DNA of 47,889 nucleotides. It comes from Streptomyces abyssomicinicus (GTDB lineage Bacteria > Actinomycetota > Actinomycetes > Streptomycetales > Streptomycetaceae). The stretch lies in NCBI RefSeq assembly GCF_008974245.1, contig NZ_BBZI01000007.1, positions 206,993 through 254,881 of the forward strand, read 5' to 3'. Under the pieces are notes generated by a model. The model worked only from the letters and a program-made list of their open reading frames with translations. It had not been told where the DNA came from and did no database searches. Below are positions 30,545 through 38,724 of this stretch, in pieces. Each line of letters starts with the position of its first letter. Position 1 is the first letter of the stretch. The position numbers were made by a program, and so were the translations under genes.

Positions 30545-30847
30545 GTGCAACTGACTCCGCACGAGCAGGAGAAACTGCTGATCCACGTGGCGGCGGACGT
30601 CGCCGCGAGGCGCCGGGACCGCGGGCTGAGGCTCAACCACCCGGAGGCCGTCGCCCTGATCTCCTCCCACATCCTCGAGGGCGCCCGCGACGGCCGCACC
30701 GTCGCCGAGCTGATGCGCTCCGGCCGCACCGTCCTCACCCGGGACGACGTCATGGAAGGCGTCCCCGAGATGATCCACGACGTGCAGGTCGAGGCCACCT
30801 TCCCGGACGGGACCAAGCTGGTCACCGTCCACGACCCGATCGTCTGA
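30545..30847 (+). CDS. ureA: Urease gamma subunit
   Basis: 100 residues, the standard length. The protein starts MQLTPHEQEKLLIHVAADVA and contains LNHPEAVALISSHILEGARDG and DVMEGVPEMIHDVQVEATF, all conserved in UreA. The GTG at 30545 follows GAGGGGG. It is the smallest structural subunit of the (UreABC)3 urease, which hydrolyses urea to ammonia and carbamate in the cytoplasm. It opens the operon ureA-B-C-F-G-D, 14 bp before ureB. Confidence 0.97.
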   Translation: MQLTPHEQEKLLIHVAADVAARRRDRGLRLNHPEAVALISSHILEGARDGRTVAELMRSGRTVLTRDDVMEGVPEMIHDVQVEATFPDGTKLVTVHDPIV

Positions 30848-30861
30848 CGAAGAGGGCCGCC

Positions 30862-31173
30862 ATGATCCCCGGAGAGCTCGTCCTGGACGACGCGCCCGTG
30901 ATCCTGAACGAGGGCCGCGAGGTCACCCGGATCACCGTGCTGAACGCCGCCGACCGCCCCGTGCAGGTCGGCTCCCACTACCACTTCGCCGAGGCCAACC
31001 CCGGCCTGGAGTTCGACCGGGCCGCCGCACACGGGCGGCGGCTCCACGTCGCCGCCGGCACCGCCGTGCGGTTCGAGCCCGGCATCCCGGTGGAGGTGGA
31101 ACTCGTGCCGCTGGCCGGGCGCCGCGTGGTGCCGGGCCTGCGCGGGGAGACCGGAGGTCCGCTCGATGCCTGA
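30862..31173 (+). CDS. ureB: Urease beta subunit
   Basis: 103 residues. Typical UreB strings are MIPGELVLDDAPVILNEGRE, VQVGSHYHFAEANPGLEFDR and the C-terminal GTAVRFEPGIPVEVELVPLAG. The ATG at 30862 is 14 bp after ureA and the 3' end overlaps ureC by 8 bp, so translation of the structural subunits is coupled. The subunit closes the trimer around UreC. Confidence 0.97.
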   Translation: MIPGELVLDDAPVILNEGREVTRITVLNAADRPVQVGSHYHFAEANPGLEFDRAAAHGRRLHVAAGTAVRFEPGIPVEVELVPLAGRRVVPGLRGETGGPLDA

Positions 31174-32905
31174 GACGTCCCACCCGTCGGCGATGCCGCG
31201 CGCCGAGTACGCCGACCTCTTCGGCCCCACCACCGGCGACCGGATCCGGCTCGCCGACACCGACCTGCTGGTGGAGATCGAGGAGGACCGCTGCGGCGGG
31301 CCGGGCCGGGCCGGGGACGAGGCGGTCTTCGGCGGCGGCAAGGTGATCCGCGAGTCGATGGGCCAGTCCCGGACCACCCGGGCCGAGGGCGCCCCCGACA
31401 CCGTCGTGACCGGCGCGGTGATCCTCGACCACTGGGGGATCGTCAAGGCGGACGTCGGCATCAGGGACGGCAGGATCACCGGGATCGGCAAGGCCGGCAA
31501 CCCGGACACCATGGACGGCGTCCACCCCGAGCTGGTGATCGGACCGGAGACCGAGATCATCGCCGGCAACGGCAGGATCCTCACCGCCGGGGCGGTCGAC
31601 GCGCACGTCCACTTCATCTGCCCGCAGATCGCCGACGAGGCGCTGGCCTCCGGCGTCACCACCCTGGTCGGCGGCGGCACCGGACCCGCCGAGGGGTCCA
31701 AGGCCACCACCGTCACCCCCGGACCGTGGCACCTGGCCCGGATGCTGGAGGCGATGGAGGGCCACCCGCTCAACATCGGCCTGCTGGGCAAGGGCAACAC
31801 CGTCTCGCACGAGGCGATGCTCTCCCAGATCCGCGGCGGCGCCGTCGGCCTCAAGCTCCACGAGGACTGGGGCTCCACCCCGGCCGCCGTCGACGCCGCG
31901 CTCACCGTCGCCGACCGGACCGGCATCCAGGTCGCCATCCACACCGACACCCTCAACGAGGCCGGATTCGTCGGCGACACCCTCGCCGCGATCGGCGGAC
32001 GGGGCATCCACGCCTACCACACCGAGGGCGCGGGCGGCGGACACGCCCCGGACATCATGACCGTGGTCTCGCAGCCCAACGTGCTGCCCAGCTCCACCAA
32101 CCCGACCCGGCCGTTCACCGTCAACACCGTCGAGGAACACCTCGACATGCTGATGGTCTGCCACCACCTGAACCCGGCCGTCCCCGAGGACCTCGCCTTC
32201 GCCGAGTCGCGGATCCGGCCCTCCACCATCGGCGCCGAGGACATCCTGCACGACCTGGGCGCCATCTCGATCATCTCCTCCGACTCCCAGGCGATGGGCC
32301 GGGTCGGGGAGGTGATCCTGCGGACCTGGCAGACCGCCCACGTCATGAAGAGGCGGCGCGGCCCGCTGCCCGGTGACGGGCGCGCCGACAACCTGCGGGC
32401 CCGCCGCTACGTCGCCAAATACACGATCAACCCGGCCGTGGCACAGGGACTTTCCCGCGAGGTCGGCTCGGTGGAGAGCGGCAAGCTCGCCGACCTGGTG
32501 CTCTGGGAGCCGGCGTTCTTCGGCGTCAAACCCCACCTCGTCGTCAAGGGCGGGCAGATCGCCTACGCGCAGATGGGCGACGCGAACGCGTCCATCCCCA
32601 CGCCCCAGCCGGTGCTGCCCCGCCCGATGTTCGGGTCCCTGGGGCGCGCGCCGGCCGCCAACTCGGTCAACTTCGTGGCCCCGGCGGCCCTCGAGGACGG
32701 TCTGCCCGAGCGGCTGGGGCTCGGCAAGCGGTGGGCCGTCATCGAGTCGACGCGCGGCGTCACCAAGGCCGACATGCGGCGCAACGACGCCCGGCCGGAC
32801 GTGCGAATCGACCCCGACAGCTTCGCCGTCCGCATCGACGGCGAACTGGTCGAGGCCACGCCCGCCGCGGAACTGCCCATGGCCCAGCGGTACTTCCTCT
32901 TCTGA
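31166..32905 (+). CDS. ureC: Urease alpha (catalytic) subunit
   Basis: 579 residues, full length. The amidohydrolase metal site shows His147 and His149 in DAHVHF, the carbamylated lysine (about 230) in GLKLHEDWG, then IHTDTLNEAGF and the AYHTEGAGGGHAPD histidines. The active-site flap reads MVCHHLNPAVPEDLAFAESR, including the conserved Cys and His. It ends in the usual AQRYFLF. Two nickel ions bind here and need UreD, UreF and UreG for insertion. It starts inside ureB (8-bp overlap) and is 14 bp from ureF. Confidence 0.98.
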   Translation: MPETSHPSAMPRAEYADLFGPTTGDRIRLADTDLLVEIEEDRCGGPGRAGDEAVFGGGKVIRESMGQSRTTRAEGAPDTVVTGAVILDHWGIVKADVGIRDGRITGIGKAGNPDTMDGVHPELVIGPETEIIAGNGRILTAGAVDAHVHFICPQIADEALASGVTTLVGGGTGPAEGSKATTVTPGPWHLARMLEAMEGHPLNIGLLGKGNTVSHEAMLSQIRGGAVGLKLHEDWGSTPAAVDAALTVADRTGIQVAIHTDTLNEAGFVGDTLAAIGGRGIHAYHTEGAGGGHAPDIMTVVSQPNVLPSSTNPTRPFTVNTVEEHLDMLMVCHHLNPAVPEDLAFAESRIRPSTIGAEDILHDLGAISIISSDSQAMGRVGEVILRTWQTAHVMKRRRGPLPGDGRADNLRARRYVAKYTINPAVAQGLSREVGSVESGKLADLVLWEPAFFGVKPHLVVKGGQIAYAQMGDANASIPTPQPVLPRPMFGSLGRAPAANSVNFVAPAALEDGLPERLGLGKRWAVIESTRGVTKADMRRNDARPDVRIDPDSFAVRIDGELVEATPAAELPMAQRYFLF

Positions 32906-32919
32906 GGGCGGTCTCACCG

Positions 32920-33594
32920 ATGACCCGTGCCGCGCTGCTGCTGCTGGCCGACGGACGCTTCCCCGCCGGAGGGCACGCCCACTCCGGCGGCGCCGAGGCC
33001 GCGGTCCGGGCCGGCCTGATCACCGACGCCGCCTCGCTGGAGGAGTTCTGCCGGGGCCGCCTGCACACCTCGGGCCTGGTCGCCGCCTCGCTCGCCGCGG
33101 CCGCGGCGCTCGGCGTGGACCCGGGGGACCTGGACGCCGCCGCCGACGCCCGCACCCCGTCCCCGGCGCTGCGCGCCGCGGCCCGCCGGCTCGGGCGACA
33201 GCTCCTGCGGGCCGCCCGGGCGACCTGGCCGTGCGCCGGACTCGACCTGCTGGCACGGCGGTTCCCCAAGGGCGCCCACCAGCCGGTGGTGCTCGGCGCC
33301 GTCGCCCAGGCGGCCGGGCTGGAGCCGCTGGACGCCGCGTACTGCGCCGCCTACGAGAGCGTGGGCGGCCCCGCCACCGCCACCGTCCGGCTGCTCGGCC
33401 TCGACCCGTTCGACGCCACGGGGGTGCTCGCCCGGCTGGCCCCAGCCACCGACCGGGTCGCCGACCGGGCCGTGCGGGCCGCCCGCGAGGCGCTGGATAC
33501 GGGCGTGGACGCCCTCCCCGCCGCCTCGGCGCCCCTCCTGGAGATCTCGGCGGAGGTCCACGCGGCCCGCACCGGCCGCCTGTTCGCCACCTGA
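32920..33594 (+). CDS. ureF: Urease accessory protein UreF
   Basis: 224 residues of mostly alpha-helical, alanine-rich sequence. The N-terminal family motif is LLLLADGRFPAGGHAHSGGAE, followed by LEEFCRGRLHTSGLVAAS and a late AYESVGGPATATVRLLGLDP. UreF joins UreD and UreG to form the complex that activates urease and may act as a GTPase gatekeeper. The ATG at 32920 is 14 bp after ureC; the preceding GAGGGCGG is its ribosome site. Confidence 0.93.
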   Translation: MTRAALLLLADGRFPAGGHAHSGGAEAAVRAGLITDAASLEEFCRGRLHTSGLVAASLAAAAALGVDPGDLDAAADARTPSPALRAAARRLGRQLLRAARATWPCAGLDLLARRFPKGAHQPVVLGAVAQAAGLEPLDAAYCAAYESVGGPATATVRLLGLDPFDATGVLARLAPATDRVADRAVRAAREALDTGVDALPAASAPLLEISAEVHAARTGRLFAT

Positions 33595-33697
33595 AGTCCC
33601 GCTCCCGCCGCCTCCCGCCGCGGCGTCCGCCGCCCTCCCGCCGTGTGTCCCCCCTGCTTCCGTCCGCCGCTTCCGCCCCGTCCCCAGGAGCCCGCCC
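33595..33697 (+). other. Pyrimidine-rich spacer between ureF and ureG
   Basis: The only long gap (103 bp) in an otherwise tightly packed operon. The top strand is strongly C/T-rich with repeated CCCGCCG units. It ends in CCCCAGGAGCCCGCCC, the ureG ribosome site. No terminator-like stem is obvious. Confidence 0.6.
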
Positions 33698-34377
<680 letters not shown>

Positions 34378-34390
<13 letters not shown>

Positions 34391-35184
34391 CCGCGGGCGG
34401 CGGCACCGCGGGGGTCCGCGCGCACGCCCGGATCGAGGCGCGGCCCGACGGCCGGGGCTCCACCGTCCTGCCGGTGCTGGCCGGCGAGGGGCCGCTCGCC
34501 CTGCGCCGGACCCGCGGCACGGCGGGCGAGGCGCGGGTGACGGTCGTCGGCGCCATGAGCGGCCCCCTGGGCGGCGACCGGTTCCTGCTGGAGGCGGACG
34601 TCGCCGCGGACGCCCGGCTGGGCGTCGGCTCGGCCGCCGCCACCCTCGCCCTGCCCGGTCAGGGCAAGGACCCGGCACGGCAGGAGACCCGGCTGCGGGT
34701 CGCCGCGGGCGCCGCGCTGCGGTGGGAGCCCGAGCCGCTGATCTCGGTCCGCGGCAGCGACCTCGAACTCCTCACCCGGGCCGAGGTCGCGGAGGGCGGG
34801 CGGCTGCTGCTCCGGGAGGAACTGGTGCTCGGCCGCCACGCCGAGCCGCCCGGCACGCTCACCTCACGGCTGACCCTGCGCGTGGGCGGACGGCTCGTGC
34901 TCGACCAGGAGCTGGCGTGCGGCCCGGGGGCGCCCGGCGGCTGGGACGGGCCCGCGGTGCTGGCGGGCCACCGCGCCGTCGGCCAGATCCTGCTGGTCGA
35001 CCCCGCCTTCGCCGTCCGGCCGCCGCCGTCCCGGCTCCTCGGCCAGGCGGCGTCCCTGGTCGCGTTGCCCGGCCCCGCCGCCCTGATCACCGCCCTCGCA
35101 CCGGACGCGCTGCGCCTGCGCCGCCTCCTGGAGGAGGCGCTGCGCGCGACGGCGGGTCCGGCCGGGGACGCCGAGGGCGGGTGA
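34378..35184 (+). CDS. ureD: Urease accessory protein UreD
   Basis: 268 residues. UreD (UreH) features are the early ARIEARPDGRGSTVLPVLAGEGPL, the mid ADVAADARLGVGSAAATLALPG and WEPEPLISVRGSDLELLTRAEV, and the C-terminal ALAPDALRLRRLLEEALR. It is the scaffold that binds apo-urease and guides nickel from UreG. The GTG at 34378 overlaps ureG by 13 bp and lies 11 nt after GGGAG; the GTG at 34387 (GTGA with the ureG stop) is an almost equal alternative. It closes the operon and ends near a hairpin shared with convergent rocD. Confidence 0.92.
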
Positions 35185-35203
35185 CCGGGGCGGAGGCGGG
35201 CGA

Positions 35204-35228
35204 CCGCGGCCGGTGCGGAGGGCCGCGG
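35204..35228. terminator. Bidirectional terminator between ureD and rocD
   Basis: CCGCGGCC (35204-35211) and GGCCGCGG (35221-35228) with a 9-nt loop sit between these convergent genes. Confidence 0.6.
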
Positions 35229-35248
35229 CCGGGGCGGGTGACGTCAGG

Positions 35249-36571
35249 TCACCCGGCGGACAGCACCCGCTCCAGCGCCGCGAGGGCTCCGCGCAACTGG
35301 TCCTCGGTGATGGTCAGGGGCGGAGCGACGCGGATGGTGGACCCGTGGGTGTCCTTGACCAGGACGCCCTCGGCGAGGAGCCGCTCACCCACCTCGCGGC
35401 CCGTGCCCAGCGCGGGGTCGACGTCGACCCCCGCCCACAGCCCCCGCGTGCGGAAGCCCAGCACGCCGCGCCCCACCAGCGGCGCGAGCCCGTCCCGCAG
35501 CACGATGCCCAGCTCGGCCGCCCGCCGCTGGTACTCCCCGGTCTCCAGCAGCCCCACCACCGCCGTGCCGACCGCCGCCGCCAGCGGATTGCCGCCGAAC
35601 GTCGAGCCGTGCGTCCCCGGCCCCAGTACGCCCAGCACGTCCCGCCGCCCCACGACCGCGGACACCGGGACGATGCCGCCGCCCAGCGCCTTGCCCAGCA
35701 GCACCAGGTCGGGCGTCACCTCCTCAAGGTCCACGGCCAGCGTGGACCCCGTGCGGCCCAGACCGGACTGGATCTCGTCCGCCACGAACAGGCACCCGGC
35801 CCGGCGGGTGATCTCCCGGACACCCGACAGGTAGCCGTCGTCCGGGACGATCACCCCCGCCTCGCCCTGCACCGGCTCCAGCAGCACCGCCGCCGTGGTC
35901 GCGTCCACGGCCGCCTCCAGGGCGGGCAGGTCGTTGTACGGCACGATCCGGAACCCCGGAGCGAACGGCCCGAAGCCGGCCCGCGCCGTCTCGTCCGTGG
36001 AGAAGCCCACGACCGTCGTCGTCCGGCCGTGGAAGTTGTCGGCGGCCACCACGATCGTCGCCTGCCCGTCGGGCACGCCCTTGACGTCGTAGGCCCATTT
36101 GCGGGCGACCTTCACCGCGCTCTCCACCGCCTCGGCGCCGGTGTTCATGGGCAGTACCGCCTCCTGCCCGGTCAGCGCGGCGAGCCGCTCGGCGAAGCCC
36201 GCCAGCCGGTCGTTGTGGAAGGCGCGCGAGGTCAGGGTGAGGCGGTCGAGCTGGCGATGGGCGGCCTCCACCAGCACGGGGTGGCGGTGGCCGAAGTTGA
36301 GGGCGGAGTAGCCGGCCAGCAGGTCGAGGTAGCGGCGGCCCTCCACGTCCTCCACCCAGGCACCCTCCGCCCGGGCCACCACCACCGGCAGCGGATGGTA
36401 GTTGGGCGCGAGGACGGCCTCCTCGGCGCGGATCAGGCCGGCGGAGTCCCGGCCCGGGCCCGGGCCGCCGGGAAGGGCACGGCCGGGGCCGTCGGCGCCG
36501 TCGGTGCCGTGAACGCCGTCGGGGTCTTCGGGGCCGCCGGGACGGCCGGAGGGAACGGTCGGTGCGGTCAT
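35249..36571 (-). CDS. rocD: Ornithine aminotransferase with glycine/proline-rich N-terminal extension
   Basis: 440 residues, about 40 longer than the usual enzyme because of a low-complexity N-terminus (residues 8-43, rich in G, P and D). The class III aminotransferase core shows YLDLLAGYSALNFGHRHP, MNTGAEAVESAVK, the PLP-contact aspartate 265 in LFVADEIQSGLGRTG and the Schiff-base lysine 294 in LVLLGKALGGG. It turns ornithine and 2-oxoglutarate into glutamate semialdehyde and glutamate. The ATG at 36571 overlaps the ddaH stop as ATGA, so both are made together. The longer open frame to 36595 is not needed. Confidence 0.94.
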   Translation of the reverse strand: MTAPTVPSGRPGGPEDPDGVHGTDGADGPGRALPGGPGPGRDSAGLIRAEEAVLAPNYHPLPVVVARAEGAWVEDVEGRRYLDLLAGYSALNFGHRHPVLVEAAHRQLDRLTLTSRAFHNDRLAGFAERLAALTGQEAVLPMNTGAEAVESAVKVARKWAYDVKGVPDGQATIVVAADNFHGRTTTVVGFSTDETARAGFGPFAPGFRIVPYNDLPALEAAVDATTAAVLLEPVQGEAGVIVPDDGYLSGVREITRRAGCLFVADEIQSGLGRTGSTLAVDLEEVTPDLVLLGKALGGGIVPVSAVVGRRDVLGVLGPGTHGSTFGGNPLAAAVGTAVVGLLETGEYQRRAAELGIVLRDGLAPLVGRGVLGFRTRGLWAGVDVDPALGTGREVGERLLAEGVLVKDTHGSTIRVAPPLTITEDQLRGALAALERVLSAG

Positions 36572-37380
36572 GCGCGGACCTCCAGGGTGCAGCACTTGAT
36601 GCCCCCGCCTGCCTTGCGGAACTCCGACAGGTCGACGGGGACCGGGACATAGCCGCGGCGCGCCAGCTCCTCGGTCAGCGCCACCGCTCCGGGGGCGATG
36701 AACACGTGGCGTCCGTCCGAGACCGAGTTCAGGCCGAAGGCCAGCGCGTCACCCAGCGTGGCGATCACCGCGTGCGGGAACAGCCGCTCCAGGACCGCGC
36801 GGCTCTCGGGCGCGAAGGCGTCCGGGTAGTAGGCGACGTTCTCGTCGTCGAGGGCGAACAGCGCGGTGTCCAGATGGTAGAAAAACGGATTCACCAGCCG
36901 GAGCCCCACGACCGGCACCCCGAAGTGCTCCTCGGCCTCCCGGTGCGCCTCGGGCGTGGTGCGGAACCCCGTCCCGGCCAGCACCCGGCCGCCCACCGGC
37001 ACCAGGTCGCCCTCGCCCTCGCAGACCGTCCGGGCCCGGCGCACCGGGACGCCGGCCTCCTTGAGCCACAGCTCGTAGTGGCCGGACTCGTCCTGCCGCT
37101 CCGGCGCGTGGAACAGCGACCCCAGTGCGCGGCCGTCCAGCACCAGCGCGGCGTTGGCCGCGAAGACCATGTCGGGCAGCCCCGGCACCGGGGCCAGTGT
37201 CTCGACCACATGGCCGTGCGCCCGGTAGGCGGCGGCCAGCGCCTCCCACTGCCGGTGCGCGCGCCGGACGTCGACCTCCTCGTCGGGGTGCATCCAGGGA
37301 TTGATCGCGTAGGACACGTCGAAATGGCGGGGCTCGCACAGCAGGAAGCGCCGTCGCCGCGGCAAGCGTCTCTCGGACAT
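36568..37380 (-). CDS. ddaH: Dimethylarginine dimethylaminohydrolase-like amidinotransferase
   Basis: 270 residues of the guanidino-modifying (DDAH/arginine deiminase) superfamily. Conserved parts are INPWMHPDEEVD, PDMVFAANAALVL with the substrate-binding Asp, the catalytic histidine in PFFYHLDTALFAL, LNSVSDGRHVF and the C-terminal GGGIKCCTLEVR with the active-site cysteine about residue 264. DDAH turns dimethylarginine into citrulline and dimethylamine. Gene order ddaH-rocD with coupled translation is also found in Mycobacterium tuberculosis, which supports a shared pathway. It is divergent from a LytTR response regulator. Arginine rather than methylarginine as substrate is possible. Confidence 0.88.
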   Translation of the reverse strand: MSERRLPRRRRFLLCEPRHFDVSYAINPWMHPDEEVDVRRAHRQWEALAAAYRAHGHVVETLAPVPGLPDMVFAANAALVLDGRALGSLFHAPERQDESGHYELWLKEAGVPVRRARTVCEGEGDLVPVGGRVLAGTGFRTTPEAHREAEEHFGVPVVGLRLVNPFFYHLDTALFALDDENVAYYPDAFAPESRAVLERLFPHAVIATLGDALAFGLNSVSDGRHVFIAPGAVALTEELARRGYVPVPVDLSEFRKAGGGIKCCTLEVRA

Positions 37381-37486
37381 GCCACCACGTTAGGAAGCGG
37401 GCATAGCGCCGACAAGGGACCAACCGGGGTGTTCCGTGGCGGATCGCTCCGATGTCGCCGCCGGCGCGCTTGGCGTGACGGGCACA

Positions 37487-37531
37487 CATGTCCGTACGTG
37501 CATGTCCATACGTGCGAATACCTCCTACACT
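37487..37531 (+). promoter_or_regulatory. Direct-repeat operator and promoter of the LytTR operon
   Basis: CATGTCCGTACGTG (37487-37500) is followed at once by CATGTCCATACGTG (37501-37514), two 14-bp copies with one mismatch. A TACACT -10 box (37526-37531) then leaves 8 nt to the response-regulator ATG. Tandem repeats beside the promoter fit the direct-repeat sites bound by LytTR proteins; no ribosome site is present, so the transcript is probably leaderless. Confidence 0.6.
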
Positions 37532-37539
37532 CCACCCTC

Positions 37540-38289
37540 ATGCTGCGCGCCCTCGCCGTCGATGACGAACGCCCCTCCCTGGGCGAACTCCTCTACCTGC
37601 TGGACGCCGACCCCCGGGTCGGCAGGGCCGAGGGCGCGTCCGACGCCACCGAGGCGCTGCGCCGCATCAACCGCGCCCTGGAGTCCGGACCCGACGGCCC
37701 CGAGGCCATCGACGTGGTCTTCCTCGACATCCAGATGCCGGGCCTCGACGGCCTGGACCTGGCCCGGCTGCTCACCGGGTTCGCCAGCCCGCCCCTGGTC
37801 GTCTTCGTCACCGCCCACGAGGACTTCGCCGTGCGCGCCTTCGACCTCAAGGCGGTCGACTACGTCCTCAAGCCGGTCCGCCGCGAACGCCTCGCCGAGG
37901 CCGTCCGCCGCGCCGACGAACTGCGCGCCGCCCGCATACCCGTGCACGAACCCGAGCCGGACGCGATCACCGTGGACCTCGGCGGCGTCCGCCGGCTGGT
38001 CCAGGTCGAGGACATCACCCACGTGGAGGCCCAGGGCGACTACGCCCGGCTGCACACCGCGGCCGGCAGCCACTTGGTCCGCGTCCCGCTCTCCACCCTG
38101 GAGGAGCGCTGGCGGCCGCACGGCTTCGTCCGCATCCACCGGCGCCACCTGGTCGCCCTGCGCCACATCGGCGAACTGCGGCTCGCCGCCGGAACCGTGA
38201 GCGTCCTGGTCGGCGACGAGGAACTCCAGGTCAGCCGCCGCCACGCCCGCGAACTGCGCGACCTGCTCATGCGCCGCGGCGCCGCGTAG
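37540..38289 (+). CDS. LytTR-type response regulator
   Basis: 249 residues. The receiver (about 1-120) has LAVDDERPS, the phospho-acceptor Asp63 in VVFLDIQMPG, VFVTAHEDFA and the lysine in VDYVLKPVR. The LytTR DNA-binding domain (about 145-245) reads VEDITHVEAQGDYARLHTAAG, then VRIHRRHLVALRHI. The ATG is 8 nt from a -10 box without a ribosome site. It heads an operon with a small membrane protein, a sodium:solute symporter and a LytS-type kinase, so it probably controls uptake of the compound moved by that symporter. Similar pairs such as BtsS/BtsR of E. coli sense pyruvate. Confidence 0.92.
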   Translation: MLRALAVDDERPSLGELLYLLDADPRVGRAEGASDATEALRRINRALESGPDGPEAIDVVFLDIQMPGLDGLDLARLLTGFASPPLVVFVTAHEDFAVRAFDLKAVDYVLKPVRRERLAEAVRRADELRAARIPVHEPEPDAITVDLGGVRRLVQVEDITHVEAQGDYARLHTAAGSHLVRVPLSTLEERWRPHGFVRIHRRHLVALRHIGELRLAAGTVSVLVGDEELQVSRRHARELRDLLMRRGAA

Positions 38290-38300
38290 GAGGCCCCGCG

Positions 38301-38693
38301 ATGTCCCACGAGCCCCGCCAGGCCGCCGAGCGGCCCGCCCGCGTGGTGGTCACCGGACCGCCCCGCCGCCACCACGGCCCCGGCCGCGGCGGCGGGACCC
38401 ACTACCGGCCCCGCACCGAGATCCACGAGCAGACCACCCTCGGCCACACCTACGTCCGCTCCCTGATGCGCACCCAGCTCCGCACCGCGCTGACCGTCTT
38501 CGCCGTCCTCGCCGCACTGGTCGCCCCGCTGCCGCTGCTCTTCGCCGCCGCCCCGCACGGCCGCCTCCTGGAGTGGGCGGTGCTCGGCTTCTGCCTCTAC
38601 CCGCCGCTCGTGCTCCTCGCCCGGTGGCACGTGCGCCGCGCCGAACGCCACGAGAGGGACTTCGTGCGGCTCGTCGAGGACCAGGACCGCTGA
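38301..38693 (+). CDS. Small two-helix membrane protein of a symporter operon
   Basis: 130 residues. After a basic, histidine-rich N-terminus (about 1-55) come two membrane segments (about 62-85 and 92-110) and an Arg/Glu-rich cytoplasmic tail. It sits between the response regulator (11 bp upstream) and the symporter gene (31 bp downstream), the position where DUF485-type small proteins accompany acetate or monocarboxylate symporters such as ActP and MctC. The similarity to DUF485 is by position and topology only. The ribosome site is GGAGGCCCCG before the ATG. Confidence 0.78.
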   Translation: MSHEPRQAAERPARVVVTGPPRRHHGPGRGGGTHYRPRTEIHEQTTLGHTYVRSLMRTQLRTALTVFAVLAALVAPLPLLFAAAPHGRLLEWAVLGFCLYPPLVLLARWHVRRAERHERDFVRLVEDQDR

Positions 38694-38724
38694 CCGGACA
38701 CACGAGGAACGAGAGCCGCACGGT

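Noticed and set aside
30932..32917. Long minus-strand open frame opposite ureB and ureC
   Set aside because: The plus strand encodes complete urease subunits; the antisense product has no recognisable domain.
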